A stretch of DNA of 64,000 nt. Origin: Tetranychus cinnabarinus (Eukaryota > Arthropoda > Arachnida > Trombidiformes > Tetranychidae). The DNA is taken from contig WHVY01000002.1 in NCBI GenBank assembly GCA_022266195.1, positions 1,565,001 to 1,629,000 on the forward strand, read 5' to 3'. Each line of letters opens with the position of its first letter. The first letter of the stretch is position 1. Shown piece after piece: positions 22,601 through 32,862 of this stretch. The position numbers and the translations under genes were made by a program. The notes under the pieces were generated by a model. The model did not search any database. It worked only from the letters and a program-made list of their open reading frames with translations, and was not told the origin of the DNA.

Positions 22601-25600
22601 GGCTCAATGTTATACGGTTTTTTCCGCCAAGGACTTCAATGTGAAGGTAAATTTGTTTGTAGCTTTTGAATGATTTTAAATCTAATTTCACTTTTTTTCA
22701 TTTCTCTTTCAGCTTGTAATATGAATGTTCACAAACGGTGTCACAAGAATGTAGCAAACAATTGCGGAATCAATCCAAAGCAATTGGCTGAGACATTGCG
22801 TGATATGGGAATATCAGGAGATAAGTTGAATCGTCGCAGGAAGAAGCCTGTTGTTGGTGAATCATCTAAATTTTGCGCAGCGGCTGAACGTTCCAACACC
22901 TCACCATTACCTTGTGCTACTGATTTTAATCTAGAATCTGAGTCAAAAAATCTTTTACTAGGCGATCTATCATCTTCTGATATGATGGTGGGTCGTCTAT
23001 CATTCACGGATATGCCGTCCAGTAGTAGTGCTAGTAGTAGTAGCGATAACAAAGATGCTCATAGAGAGCAACAGGAAATAAATCTTCAGCAAATTATCGA
23101 TAGAGTGCCATCGGACATGGGAGAAACGGAAAAGCCAGCCAGAAAATATGGTGTAGATGATTTTAGGTTCATAAAAGTTCTGGGAAAAGGAAGTTTTGGC
23201 AAGGTACAATTAACATATTATTACACAGATAAACATCCAAAAAAGCAACACTTTACAACCTTGAAAATTATGTTATTTCGAGGTTATCTTATATTAATAC
23301 GAATAACTCAAATCATAACAAAATATACATCTGGGATTCACGGTTTTTATGAACGATTTTCAATTAATGACCTTTAAGAGAGTAGAGACTCTTTTCAAGC
23401 AAAGAGGGTGAACATATCTAATGTTTATCTTTTAGTTTCTTGCTTTCAAAATAATTAAAAGTCATATCAAAGTTATTTAGTGAAATAGACAATTTCAGCT
23501 TTTGGAAATTTGTTCTCATTTTGTGATAAAATCTGAAATATCTGTGCGATCTTTTGTTTACAAATGTGACTGTGAAATTTGAAATTCAAGTGATAATGGA
23601 AAAAATTTTGGATACAAAACACTTCACTAGAGAGGATAAAGTTGCTCAAAGTGGTGATAAAATGTGCGAAAACACGAATGTGTTCACTCATAATTTGATG
23701 ATCCGAAATGAACTTATGGACTTTTAATGAATTTTTTAACCTTAATGATGGATAAATCATCTTATATGATTTTGAATGGAAAAAAATCTTTATCTTATTT
23801 AGTCTGAATTGTATCGTATTTTATCGCTAAAACATATTGAGCTGACTATCCATGAAAATCGTTCATTAAAATCGCAGACTCTTTGTTTATTTACAAATTT
23901 TAGATCCAATATAATTTTTGTTTCGAGACTATTTCTGAAACCAATCTGTAAAAAAATTGTAATCAATATTCACAATTTTCAAGGTGGGCCATTTCAATGT
24001 GATTTTGTTTATCACTTGAAACTGTGTTAATGTAAATTGTTGTTGTTTTTGGCTTCCATTTGTTTGTATCTGGAAATTTATGTTGCAATAATCTTTCATC
24101 TTTTCTTGTTTCTTTTACTCTTCCAATCTATTCAGGTTATGCTCGCTGAGTTTAAACACACTGAAGAGGTTTATGCTGTCAAAGTGCTGAAAAAAGATGT
24201 AATTTTACAAGATGACGATGTTGATTGTACAATGACAGAGAAACGAATCCTGACTCTTTCCGCAAAACACCCTTTCCTAACTGCCCTTCACTCTTGCTTC
24301 CAAACTGAGGTAACTTGACAATCATCAAATTTAATTATACATTAACTAACATTTCTCTCTCCATTTCTTTTCAAAGGATCGATTATTTTTTGTAATGGAA
24401 TACGTTAACGGTGGTGACCTTATGTTCCAAATTCAAAGAGCAAGAAAATTTGACGAAGCAAGAGCGAAATTCTATGCAGCTGAGGTTGTTTTAGCTCTTA
24501 TGTTTCTTCACAATCAAGGAGTTATTTACAGGTACATTGATGAGACTCTTTTGATTAATCCTGTTGTAACTAAACTAATTTTGTTTTTCATTCATGTAGA
24601 GATTTGAAATTAGATAATATCCTGCTAGATAGTGAAGGACATTGTAAAATTGCCGATTTTGGTATGTGCAAGGAAAATATCAGAGATGGTTCTACAACGA
24701 CTACTTTTTGTGGTACACCGGACTACATTGCTCCAGAAATTTTACAAGAACTCGATTATGGACCGTCTGTTGATTGGTGGGCTTTGGGTGTTTTAATGTA
24801 TGAAATGATGGCTGGACAACCACCATTTGAAGCTGACAATGAAGAAGATCTTTTTGATTCAATTTTAAGAGATGAAGTTTTATATCCAGTTTGGCTGAGC
24901 AAAGATGCCGTCTCAGTTTTAAAAGGAGTAAGTATTTTTGACTAATTAATTTGTATGACTTTAAAAGCACATCTATTAATAAATTATGTTCATCTTTTTT
25001 TTGTAGTTTATGACCAAAGAACCTGCAAAGAGACTAGGTTGTGTATCAATGAAAGGAGATGAAAATGCCATTTTGATTCATCCATTTTTTAAAGATATAG
25101 ATTGGATTGATTTAGGAGCTAGAAGGATTAAACCTCCATTTAAACCCAAAATTGTAAGTATTCACCCGAATGGTACAAAATTTTGATCCTACTTTAATGA
25201 AAACAGAACAGTCAATTATTTTCAGTAACATTCATGTTCATCAACCAACTTGTTGTATTGATAGTGTTTCAAGTTGGGGTAAACTTTCATTTTATATAAT
25301 CTCTTTTTATGAATTACATTTGAAAAGTGGAAAAAAAGTGTTCTGCTATCTCTCTCGTGATTCTTGAACATGAATCTGGATTATTTTTCCTCTAGTTAAC
25401 AGCTCAGATCTTTAAATTATCTTTATAATTAACAAGCTAATAAAAATAAACTGTAGATTGTTATGTTACAAAAAGCTATACATTTTTACCTTCTCTTAAC
25501 CCTAAATTTTAAATTCATGTTTTCTGTTTATTTGCCTTCAACTTGTATAAAATTTCCTTAATATAATCAATTTTACCCTTTTTATCGTACAAATACATAT

Positions 25601-25835
25601 TTCTTTTATTTAATTCATGTCTCTTTTTGTATACTTTTTTCTTTGCTTACAGAAAACAAAGCGAGATGTAAACAATTTTGATCAAGATTTCACCAAAGAA
25701 GAGCCTGTTTTAACTCCTGTTAATCCTGAAGTTTTGAGAAATATTAATCAGGAGGAATTTAAAGGATTCTCGTTTGTCAATGATGATTTTAATCCACACC
25801 GTTTTATCGAAATGGAAGGCCATTTTCCATCATAA
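13693..25835 (+). CDS. Novel-type protein kinase C (PKC-epsilon class), ten exons
   Basis: Diacylglycerol-activated, calcium-independent Ser/Thr kinase. CDS join(13693..14046,22029..22269,22359..22441,22517..22646,22713..23203,24136..24309,24377..24531,24600..24927,25007..25153,25653..25835), all phases consistent, 761 aa. Domains: N-terminal C2 lacking the calcium-binding Asp set (LKPTEFSTRHGG...LDPYVSVDIDD), pseudosubstrate RRRGAVRRRV (~151-160), C1A and C1B zinc fingers (HKFMATY.QPTFCSHC; HRFVIHNYKRPTFCDHC), and AGC kinase with GKGSFGK, AVKVLKKD (Lys ~449), YRDLKLDN (Asp ~544), DFG (~562) and T-loop TTTTFCGTPDY. The C-tail keeps a turn motif (EEPVLTP) and a hydrophobic motif (FKGFSF). Human PKC-epsilon is 737 aa. 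The hinge between C1B and kinase is Ser-rich and divergent. Intron 1 (~8 kb) hosts other genes. Orthologue of fly Pkc98E by class, not proven. Confidence 0.95.
14047..14697. other. PKC intron 1, 5' part
   Basis: AT-rich intronic sequence between the GTAAGT donor at 14047 and the 3' end of the nested SDR gene. No feature recognised. Confidence 0.4.
14698..15816 (-). CDS. Short-chain dehydrogenase/reductase, retinol/17-beta-HSD-like, nested in PKC intron 1
   Basis: Single-exon gene, 372 aa, on the strand opposite its PKC host. The N-terminus carries two hydrophobic stretches (about residues 5-26 and 32-50), suggesting anchoring in the ER membrane. The Rossmann fold follows: TGCDTGFG (73-80) binds NAD(P), NNAG at 151-154, catalytic Ser ~206 (VINVGSIAG), and YSVSK with Tyr219 and Lys223. 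TGCDTGFG is typical of the SDR9C group (retinol dehydrogenases, 17-beta-HSD2/6, 11-beta-HSD2, BDH1), so the substrate is likely a retinoid, steroid or similar lipid alcohol. The exact substrate cannot be read from sequence. An intronless gene within an intron could be retroposed or an old nested gene. The Met at 15816 leads directly into the first hydrophobic segment. Confidence 0.88.
   Translation of the reverse strand: MINTIGYYLALVFTIFSVLFLFTWLTIYQSLTWLLFLGLILYISVCLANIVWPKIEAIPKELIEPKNKAVLITGCDTGFGNKLAQRLAHYGFYVFAGCLQPEGPGANQLRKSCRNAVKIIKLDVTSEDDVKAAIKVVEEQLKGRQLWAIVNNAGILISTEVEMGDMTSFNRQMEINCLGTIRVTKGFVPLIRQSGSVGGRVINVGSIAGRHCIPGMVAYSVSKAAVISFSEGLRRELKKWSIDVITIEPHLFKTNLTNDEVQKKCLEEAWKVTPESVKSDYGEAYLQGYQKFLNAVLDSARPQVDSVVDTMVIAVTHAFVSPSYRVMGHLERIRVAAYDYLPIRLLDLISHHLATLYTGKPALGKPEKEKSP
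15817..18920. other. PKC intron 1, middle part
   Basis: AT-rich. At 16515-16612 the minus strand offers a TTTTTCCAG acceptor followed by a Met- or Asp/Asn-rich short frame, depending on phase. It could be the last exon of the small membrane protein described at 18921-21035, in which case the joined phase gives an almost immediate stop. Nothing else recognised. Confidence 0.3.
18921..21035 (-). CDS. Small single-pass membrane protein, two exons seen, ends uncertain
   Basis: Exons complement(join(18921..19039,20917..21035)) splice in phase (GTAAGT donor, TTGCAG acceptor). Exon 1 from MEPENKEEAE is acidic and contains EIIEGSGEIWNDQDD, a Ser-Gly pair flanked by acidic residues, as at glycosaminoglycan attachment sites. 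Exon 2 encodes one membrane span (TLLVGWAVLIGIMLLVALVC) and then a basic stop-transfer tail KSRRPQH, ending at a GTAAGT donor. A terminal exon must lie at lower coordinates; the candidate acceptor near 16611 would stop after one more codon. An upstream exon may exist: the frame is open back to an ATTAG acceptor near 21064, and a signal-peptide-like frame sits at 21303-21494. Family not recognised; nested in PKC intron 1, opposite strand. Confidence 0.5.
20167..20685 (+). CDS. Cysteine-rich single-pass membrane protein, nested in PKC intron 1
   Basis: Single-exon frame of 172 aa. The first Met (MFLASVKFSLVFLLFCGQV) opens a good signal peptide. The ectodomain has eight or nine Cys, including CIHAANSSSHEC, a CC pair in KYHCCFLLNYLDCLTSSC, DKCPNYY and ECS, and an N-glycosylation sequon (NSS), so it is probably disulfide-bonded. 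A strong membrane span follows (TFATIILIILLIILITSF), then a basic cytoplasmic tail LRNRRKKAFDSSPVEPS. This is a type I topology. I do not recognise the family. It lies in PKC intron 1 on the same strand as PKC and so needs its own promoter. The Cys pattern and clean topology make a real gene likely. Confidence 0.7.
   Translation: MFLASVKFSLVFLLFCGQVNFSSQIEDYRLPGFNELHFTFPHGNPKEYPCIHAANSSSHECYQSIREDWSTELNEKYHCCFLLNYLDCLTSSCSSDDLNKESGTFGNMREHWLSDKCPNYYHISECSISKWTFATIILIILLIILITSFAISFLCLRNRRKKAFDSSPVEPS
21303..21494 (-). CDS. Short signal-peptide-like frame, possible first exon
   Basis: Starts MRFFGFLFFFLAVKFMILCL, a hydrophobic leader, followed by about 40 polar residues with sequons NET and NKT and a single Cys. 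As it stands it would be a 63-aa secreted peptide. It could instead be the first exon of the acidic membrane protein on the same strand: a phase-0 GT after VEMN could join an acceptor near 21064. Neither reading is proven. Confidence 0.3.
   Translation of the reverse strand: MRFFGFLFFFLAVKFMILCLSIDQRKQLRNDYQDMIGLVSIVINETVDCSVEMNVKQNKTVYR
21495..22028. other. PKC intron 1, 3' end
   Basis: AT-rich intronic sequence ending in the TTTTGTACAG acceptor at 22028. No feature recognised. Confidence 0.4.
23204..24135 (+). other. PKC intron 5
   Basis: Intron of 932 bp splitting the kinase Gly-rich loop region (after GKGSFGK) from the catalytic-lysine exon. Donor GTACAA, acceptor ATTCAG. Small open frames inside it have no family similarity that I recognise. 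Confidence 0.6.
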
Positions 25836-28342
25836 CGAACATTTAACTAGGAAAAGAAAGATTCTCGTTGCATTTCAACATTGAAATTTACATACTCACA
25901 ACAAGTTCACATTTCAAATCATCTTTCATTGGAAAAGCACATTCATATATACACAGAAAGAAGACCCAACACATAAAGATATTTATATTATCAAAATGCA
26001 ATTTATTGTCATCTGATCATCACAACCATCTTCATCAACACATAATCATAATCATCTTCATCGTCATTACCATCATCCAAAACCATCAATTCACGAGGAG
26101 GCAACAATTTATGAGCTCACTTCACAACCAACCGACAAACATAAAAGATGAATAGTTCTGTATGGAGTCATTTTACACAAGATAAAAAGAATCACAATAT
26201 TACTAAATTGTATCGCAACAAAACAAAAGACATTATCATGGACAACTGTTATCTTTTTAACACTTCTCGTATGAAATTCATCAGCCTATTTACAATTATC
26301 CTCCCTGCCTTGCAATCACAAAATTATTCAAAACTACATCAATTGCATCAAACGATCAAGAGATTCATTTTTATTCGAGCAACATCAAGAACAATATGTA
26401 TTAATAATACTGACCTGTTAATATTGACCTAAGAGAATTAAATTTTTTTGTTTTGGGAAAACAAATACAGTTGTAAGTTGAGCCTTGAAAATAACGCACG
26501 ATATTGCCGTTTTCCACATTTTTCTCATGGAGCCGATCCTGATTGTTGATTTTCCTCTGAATTGGACTCAACTCACTTCAAGACAAAGAAGAAAGCAAAT
26601 CATATATTAAAACTAAAGAACAGAAAAGAAACCAAAATTATAATATAAATAATAATTTACCTGTAAATATAATCTTGATACAAGAACCAGAAAGCGTATC
26701 TTAAAAGCGAAGGACAACACCCATGATAACTCATCTTTAGCTTCACTTTAAATTAATTTGGTGAGATTAACTATCGAATGTGCAGTTGAAAGGGAATCAT
26801 GGACTTAGACTGAGCAAACGGACACGCAAAAAATGAACTAATTATTTCTGAAACACAAAAAAACAATTACATCAGAACATCACCCTTGTTTAAAGATTCA
26901 ATCGTAGGATTACCGTTTTTGGAATTTCGCCTTTTTTCTTCTTGATTTAATTTTTAATTTCTGATTACCATTAATGTTTTAGAGCCGGATAAATGAAAAT
27001 GAAGCAAATCTAAACCCACACAGCATCAATCATTAATTGTTATAAAGCCAACAATTTGGAGACAACAGTGCAAATCTAGTCATCATCTCAAAATTTAAGG
27101 AAACCCAACAAATTACGATAAATTCACAATTAATGCAGATCTCAACCATTTAAAAATTGTCTTTTTATCTTCTTTAATTTAAGTTAATACTGCCCGGTGC
27201 AGACCATCAAGTTGAACATAATACAAAATACCGTTTAATATGTTGTTATAGCATAGAAAATCAAAATCAATGTATTATTATTATTACTATTATTATTACT
27301 GCTATTGCTATTATTATTTGATTATTATTTTAATTTGATTATGTTATGGTTTTAACAAACAAAAACAGTTTCGCACAGCAGCACATAAAGAAATAGTAAA
27401 CCAAAACACTGAAATTGAAAATTTTCATTTTAATTATCCATTAGTAAACCATTAAGAGAAACATTATCCTTAAAATGTTCACCAAACAATTTCTTCAAAT
27501 TGTTTATCATGTTAATTTGAAGCTTTTGCAGCTCTTAATACGAGTCAATTAGAAAACCCAAAGTAATTTAATGTTGTTAGCAAACTGTAACAATCAACAA
27601 CACACAAAACCACCAAAAAAACAACTTTTGTTATCCTGTGAATATTTTTTCTTTCCACAAAATTATGTTAAATGAAATTGACTATGACAACAACTTGAAT
27701 ATTTGTTTGTTGATCAATCTATTTGCATGATTAGTAAAGATAAATCTTTATGACTTTCAGATCGATTGATTGGTTGATTGATTCAAGTTTTTCACAAAAT
27801 TGGTTTGTTATTTCCATAAATAAAATTTGGATTCAAAATAAACCTGTTACAATTTACAATTCAGTCAAGATTATTTCGCTACGGTTTTTAATGAATCTGA
27901 CTTTTCAATGATTATTGAAGATCATTTGATTTACATTTTGTTGATTTTCATTGATGGATACTAAATTTGGGTAACTGCGATGATAACCAGAAAACGGTGA
28001 AACTTGATGACTTTGATCATTCGATTTTAGCTATCTTACTGTATTAGCACGGTTGGCTTATTAAATTGGTCAGCTTAAATCAAGAGGTTAGGGAAAAGTA
28101 AAATTAGATTTCAGTTTGAAGCTAATAATAATTCAATGTTTTTAATTAGCTGCTATGCTCTCAACAGATTAAACTGACAACTTGCCAGTGAAAAGAGCAG
28201 CAATGCATAAACTGTTGCCATTTTTAGAGCGGTTATTTTAATTACGCGTAACTCATAAACGACTGTAACGAATGTCCATTTTAGTTTCATTTCACCGTTT
28301 GAATTTTATCTCGTAACTTGACGACTATTAAATCTACTGATA
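25836..28342. other. PKC 3' UTR and intergenic region
   Basis: AT-rich. The first few hundred bases are likely PKC 3' UTR. A TTA/ATT microsatellite lies at 27273-27330. Short open frames at 25868-26430 are His/Ile/Asn-rich and lack domain signals. No RNA gene recognised. Confidence 0.35.
27273..27330. repeat. ATT-type trinucleotide microsatellite
   Basis: Imperfect run of ATT units interrupted by ACT and GCT. Simple sequence repeat. Confidence 0.8.
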
Positions 28343-28495
28343 ATGTTGATTCCATTTACGTTTTACAATTTTGAAGCAATCTACAGTTTGCTGGATTGTC
28401 TCTACAATATGTCTTCTTTTATGTTGAACTGGTACCTCACAGAATGGTTTAATCAATTGAAGGATATTTCTAAGGAATATTTCAATGAATTCTAG
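28343..28495 (+). CDS. Possible 50-aa small open frame just upstream of PIGQ
   Basis: The frame opens MLIPFTFYNFEAIYSLLDCL and ends ...KEYFNEF, rich in aromatic and Leu residues. It is followed at once by a good GTAAGT donor (28504) and a possible TTGTAG acceptor (28580), so the region is probably transcribed, perhaps as the PIGQ leader. It could be a small protein, an upstream open frame, or chance. No family recognised. Confidence 0.2.
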   Translation: MLIPFTFYNFEAIYSLLDCLYNMSSFMLNWYLTEWFNQLKDISKEYFNEF

Positions 28496-28694
28496 TGAAA
28501 TTAGGTAAGTTTATAATCAAATATCATGTTTAAATAACACATAAAATTATCTCACAACTAAATCTAGTCATATTTTGTAGCAAATCTGTGGTTTATATTT
28601 ATCCAACTTACCGCGTTTTGCTTCAAAACTACCAGCTGTTTATTTTCATCTGTTTTTGTGTTGTTATTTTGTGTTGTTGTTTTTCGTGTAAATT

Positions 28695-30296
28695 ATGACT
28701 TTTAGTTTTATTAATTTATTGATTGATCAAAATTTGTTAAATTCTTTAGATACGGAAGACATCAAACCAGTTTTTTGTGTTTTATTTGGCTTCAAGGAAA
28801 TTAGCCATGATTCTCTTAATGTCAACCTGCTGGCAACCAAAAGTTTTTACGATCCGAGTGGAAGAGACAAGCTAGCAATCCAGCAATTAATCAAACATCG
28901 TCACTCATTGTCAGCATTGGGTACCCTGGAAACCTCTAAAATTCAAGCAGTTCAAAGATTGATTGAAACAAAGAAGACGTTTTTTGTAAACTTCAACTAT
29001 GATGGATCTTTGTCTATAAAAAATATACACCTGAATGGAAAACCAGACGCCAATATTCCTGTCAATATAATTGTTTATAACTCTCTTCATTTAGCTTACA
29101 CTTTGCAATTTAATGGACACAATGAGCTTACTGAATCTAAAGATCCACTCTTTGAATTTTGTTGTCGTAGTATTGAAAAATACTCATCCCAGAAAGCTCC
29201 AGAATCCCTCCAGTTAACATCATTCGCAACCAAATTGTCATCCGATTCCAAAGCAACAAGACTCAACACCAAAAAAATATTTAACTTCTCACTATTGGAT
29301 GGTTTCTTGGATTATTTCACCACAGGCAGATTAATATATCATCGGTTCGAAGAAATACTGTTCTGTTGGAAAAATTTCAAAGAATCAAGATTCAGAATCA
29401 GAATTTTCAATGCCTTAAGTTTAATAACTTTTGATCTGGTTCTCAGCCTTTGCCTCTTTTTAATGTTAAATCAAGTTATATCGATATCATATCTATTAGA
29501 AGTGTGCCTTCAAGCCATGGAATCTGTGGTTTCAAAAGTAGAACAATTAATCTATAATCTTATTGGAATGCCTGCTGGTCTTAAACTCAATCGTCCTCTG
29601 AATACCGCACTGGGGAACTTTTTTCTTTACCATATTCATATCTGGAAAGCTTATATTACTTTGATTCGTCCTTTTTTAAGCTTGATTCTTGATCTTCTTG
29701 GTTTTATAAGTTTCTTTGGAATTACATTTGTTCTCAGCTTCCTATCGGATCTCATTTCTTTAGCATCCATTCATATTTACTGTTTCTATGGATATGCTGC
29801 CAGACTTTATTGTTTCCAGTTATCTGGTTTGATTTCCCTTTGGAGACTTTTCAGGGGTAAAAAGTGGAATAGTTTAAAACATCGAGTCGATGCATATTCA
29901 TATGGCCATGATCAACTATTTATTGGTACTGTTTGCTTTACCATATTAATATTCCTGCTGCCGACAATTCTACTCTATTATTCCGTCTTTCTGTTTCTTA
30001 GATTGATTACCATCGTTATTCAATGCATAATTAAGCTGATAATCAGTGTTACTCTATCCATTCCTTTTTATGGAATCCTTCTCTGGTTGATTGGATCACA
30101 ACAAGTTCAAACGAATATTTTTTTTCAAATCACTCATTTCAAAGAGAGGCTGTTGATAATGTCTATGTTATTCAAATCAATGACTTTGGGTCAGCTTTTT
30201 GAATCCCATATTCATGATTTTGACAATCCTTTTAGCTACAACAAGTTAATACCTTCAAATTTTTTCAAATCTATTGTAACTGGAGCCTTAATATAA
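28695..30296 (+). CDS. PIGQ: PIGQ, subunit of GPI N-acetylglucosaminyltransferase (GPI1)
   Basis: PIGQ/GPI1 is a membrane subunit of the GPI-GlcNAc transferase, which makes GlcNAc-phosphatidylinositol on the ER, the first step of GPI-anchor synthesis. One exon, 533 aa. The C-terminal two thirds contain several membrane spans and the family hallmarks: MPAGLKLNRPLNTALG, FFLYHIHIWKAYI, HIYCFYGYAARLYC, LWRLFRGKKWNSLKHRVDA and DQLFIGT followed by a hydrophobic stretch ending in LLYYSVF. The N-terminal ~200 residues are weakly conserved, as in other PIGQ proteins. An upstream donor/acceptor pair (28504-28580) suggests a 5' UTR exon; the first Met after the acceptor that opens this frame is at 28695. 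Other subunits are not in the window. Confidence 0.93.
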   Translation: MTFSFINLLIDQNLLNSLDTEDIKPVFCVLFGFKEISHDSLNVNLLATKSFYDPSGRDKLAIQQLIKHRHSLSALGTLETSKIQAVQRLIETKKTFFVNFNYDGSLSIKNIHLNGKPDANIPVNIIVYNSLHLAYTLQFNGHNELTESKDPLFEFCCRSIEKYSSQKAPESLQLTSFATKLSSDSKATRLNTKKIFNFSLLDGFLDYFTTGRLIYHRFEEILFCWKNFKESRFRIRIFNALSLITFDLVLSLCLFLMLNQVISISYLLEVCLQAMESVVSKVEQLIYNLIGMPAGLKLNRPLNTALGNFFLYHIHIWKAYITLIRPFLSLILDLLGFISFFGITFVLSFLSDLISLASIHIYCFYGYAARLYCFQLSGLISLWRLFRGKKWNSLKHRVDAYSYGHDQLFIGTVCFTILIFLLPTILLYYSVFLFLRLITIVIQCIIKLIISVTLSIPFYGILLWLIGSQQVQTNIFFQITHFKERLLIMSMLFKSMTLGQLFESHIHDFDNPFSYNKLIPSNFFKSIVTGALI

Positions 30297-30689
30297 AGTA
30301 AAGTAAATTTAAATTAAGAATCTTATTTACCTTTTGAATTCGGGTTCATTTGAAGTCGGCCTTTTGAACTTATCTTCGTGTTTGATAACAGTTCATAATT
30401 TCGGGTATTGTATGGATGTTAGAGTTGGAAATGTATTGGCGTTGACAAGTTAATCAACTTCGTTTATTCATCTTTTGAACTCTAATTCAGCTTCTTACAA
30501 AACTTGTTAGCTGAAAAATTCGGAGTACTGAAGCGACTTCTATCGACTAATCTGTTAACTTTAAGGTAAACAATTTGCAGAAATAGTGTTTTAAGGTAAT
30601 TTCAGGTGCATAGTCCATCTCTGTATTTATTTATATTGTTATAGTATTATTTATATTAGATTGACTTTTTTTCTTCTCTTTTCATCAAA

Positions 30690-31996
30690 ATGTGGCAGAA
30701 GTTAATTTCACAGTCATTGTTTTTAGGACACTCCAGGAGGCTGATGTCTACCATCAAAAGTGACAAACTTAAAGGAAAAGTAGCAATTGTTACTGCTTCA
30801 ACTGATGGGTGAGTTTTTAATCTTTGTTACAAAAGCACTCAATATATGTACTCGTTTTGATATCTTTCGTTAAATTTATTTCTTTTTTATCACTATTATC
30901 TAACAATCGTAACTTGAATGTCAAGAATTGGATTGGAAATAAGTCGCAGACTTGGCCAGGAGGGTGCTTCAGTGATCATTAGTAGCCGGAGAAAGGAAAA
31001 TGTGAACAAGGCAGTTGACGAATTGAAAAATCAGGGACTTGATGTCCTTGGAACTGTTTGCCATGTTTCTAAAGAGGAAGATCGAAAGCACTTAATTGAT
31101 TTTGTAAGTCATTGGAGGCGTTAATCATTCACATTTTTTGTAACATAAAATTTTTATTTTGGATAGACAATCAAAGAGAAAGGAGCAATTGATTATTTCG
31201 TCTCTAATGCTGCTATTAATCCAGTTATGATGCCGATTCTTGAGGTGAAATATCTTCCTTCTATTGAACAGTTCAGCCATGTAGTTATGTGTCATTTAGA
31301 CTTTTAATATTGATTCATATTTTTTTCAGACTGGCGAAGGTGCTTGGGATAAGGTACGATTAAATTTGATCGATAACAATTTTCTTAACTAATCTCTCAA
31401 CTCTCAACTCTCTTCTCAACTTCTAGATATTTGAAGTTAATGTTAAATCTGCATTTTTATTAACTAAAGCGGTAGCTCCACACATGGAAAAAAGGGGGTA
31501 ATTTCGAAATATACTCTGAATCTCTTTCTGATCAATATTATAATGTCTCAATCTTTTACTTTAGAGGTGGCTCAATCATCTACATTTCATCAATAGGAGG
31601 TTATCAACCACTACCATTAATCGGTGCTTATTCAGTCAGTAAAACGGCACTTCTTGGCTTAACGAAGGCTGTCGCTAATGAAACGGCGGCAAGTAATATC
31701 AGAGTAAACTGTATATGCCCTGGAATAATAAAAACAAAATTCAGTCGTGCTTTATGGGAAAATGAAGGAATCAATGAAGAAATGAATCGAATGATCCCAA
31801 TGCACAGGTGAATATCTAGTGAACCACTTTGTCGAATAACTTATTTTTCAAATAAATAATTCCATGTTTTTATTTCTCCAGAATCGGAAAACCTGAGGAA
31901 GTTGCTTCACTTGTTTCATTCTTGTGTTCGGATGATGCATCCTACATAACTGGGGAAAGTTTTGTTGTTGCTGGTGGATATTATTCAAGACTTTAA
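30690..31996 (+). CDS. DHRS4-like peroxisomal short-chain dehydrogenase/reductase
   Basis: NADP(H)-dependent carbonyl/retinal reductase of the SDR25C (DHRS4) type. CDS join(30690..30808,30926..31103,31167..31244,31330..31353,31427..31497,31565..31807,31882..31996), phases consistent, 275 aa. An N-terminal extension with basic residues is followed by the fold KGKVAIVTASTDGIG (cofactor glycine motif TASTDGIG), SNAAINP (the NNAG position), ISSIGG with catalytic Ser, and YSVSKTAL with catalytic Tyr and Lys. The C-terminus GGYYSRL ends in SRL, a type 1 peroxisomal targeting signal also found in mammalian DHRS4. A 24-bp exon 4 is unusually small but in frame and encodes TGEGAWDK. Two broken copies lie downstream. 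Confidence 0.93.
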
Positions 31997-32442
31997 AATT
32001 TTACTTAATTTGTTGCGTTTTATTAATTGCGGTAGCTGTCAAAGATAGGAAAAGTTAGAAAATTTAAACCAATGTCTACGAATCAAAACATGATGGTTAA
32101 ATGCAAATTTGATTTGAGTACTAATCAAATGCGCTGATTCGACTACATACTTAGCTTGTTAAATCAATAGAGATTCATCATTTGAGTTGATCTTTATATA
32201 TAAATGTCTTTTTTGTAATAATCTTTATTAAAATTTATTTTTATTATTCGTTTTATCTATGTGTACTGAAATTTATCAATTGTTCAAAGACCAATACGAT
32301 ACAACAATAATGTAAATAATAATTTTTATTCTAGAAAATACAATTATAACGATATTTTTTGAATCACTGAACTTGGATGTTACAAAAAGCGTATGATTAA
32401 TAGAAAAATTGGAAACTTAATGAGACAATGACAAAATATTAG
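31997..32442. other. Intergenic, duplicated upstream module of the secreted-gene array
   Basis: AT-rich. From about 32240 it resembles sequence upstream of the array genes (AAATTTATCAATTGTTCAAA and the following block), recurring near 34270, 39300 and 47460. Confidence 0.5.
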
Positions 32443-32862
32443 TTTAAAAAGGTGAACATATTGTAAAGAACAACTAAAAACTATTATCTGCGAGTTCGAA
32501 AACAGTTTTTAGAGTCTTGAAAATGACCGTGAAATTATTCCTGTTGTTAGTCTTGTCATTCGGGTTATTCATATGGCGGTCTTAAGTCACACCATAAGGA
32601 AAATAGTAGGAATTTGAATAAGCCATCTGAACAACCAGTTAAATCTACAACCCAAGCACCAAGTCCATCAACCCAAAAACCCAAACCTGAGCCAGTAGTT
32701 GTTAGTACAACTGCAAAACCGTCGACATCGCCTTTGGTAATAACAACTAGTCAACCTGAAACAACTTCAAAACCAACTTTACCTGAATTGAGTTCACCTA
32801 AACTACCTCCTCTGCCCAAAGGAACCACTGTCTCTGTTTGGAGTACAGCAATAATTCAATAA
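32443..32862 (+). pseudogene. Internally deleted copy of the secreted array family
   Basis: Promoter-proximal sequence, signal-peptide start (MTVKLFLLLVL from 32524) and the 3' end of an array gene are present. The intron and whole conserved core are missing: the leader runs straight into the hinge (SHH-ENSR remnant) and the Thr/Pro stalk. The leader frame stops at 32586, out of frame with the tail. The tail (to 32862) is intact: TTQAPSPSTQKPKP and LPPLPKGTTVSVWST. The box that is TATAAAAAGG in the intact genes is TTTAAAAAGG here (32443-32452). A deletion of about 1 kb explains it. Confidence 0.85.

Noticed and set aside
30918..31124. Stand-alone 68-aa SDR fragment
   Set aside because: It is exon 2 of the seven-exon DHRS4-like gene read through its intron borders; the identical frame at 38207-38404 is the pseudogene copy.
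32614..32862. Separate small Thr/Pro-rich gene
   Set aside because: No ATG start of its own; it is the surviving 3' end of a deleted array gene.
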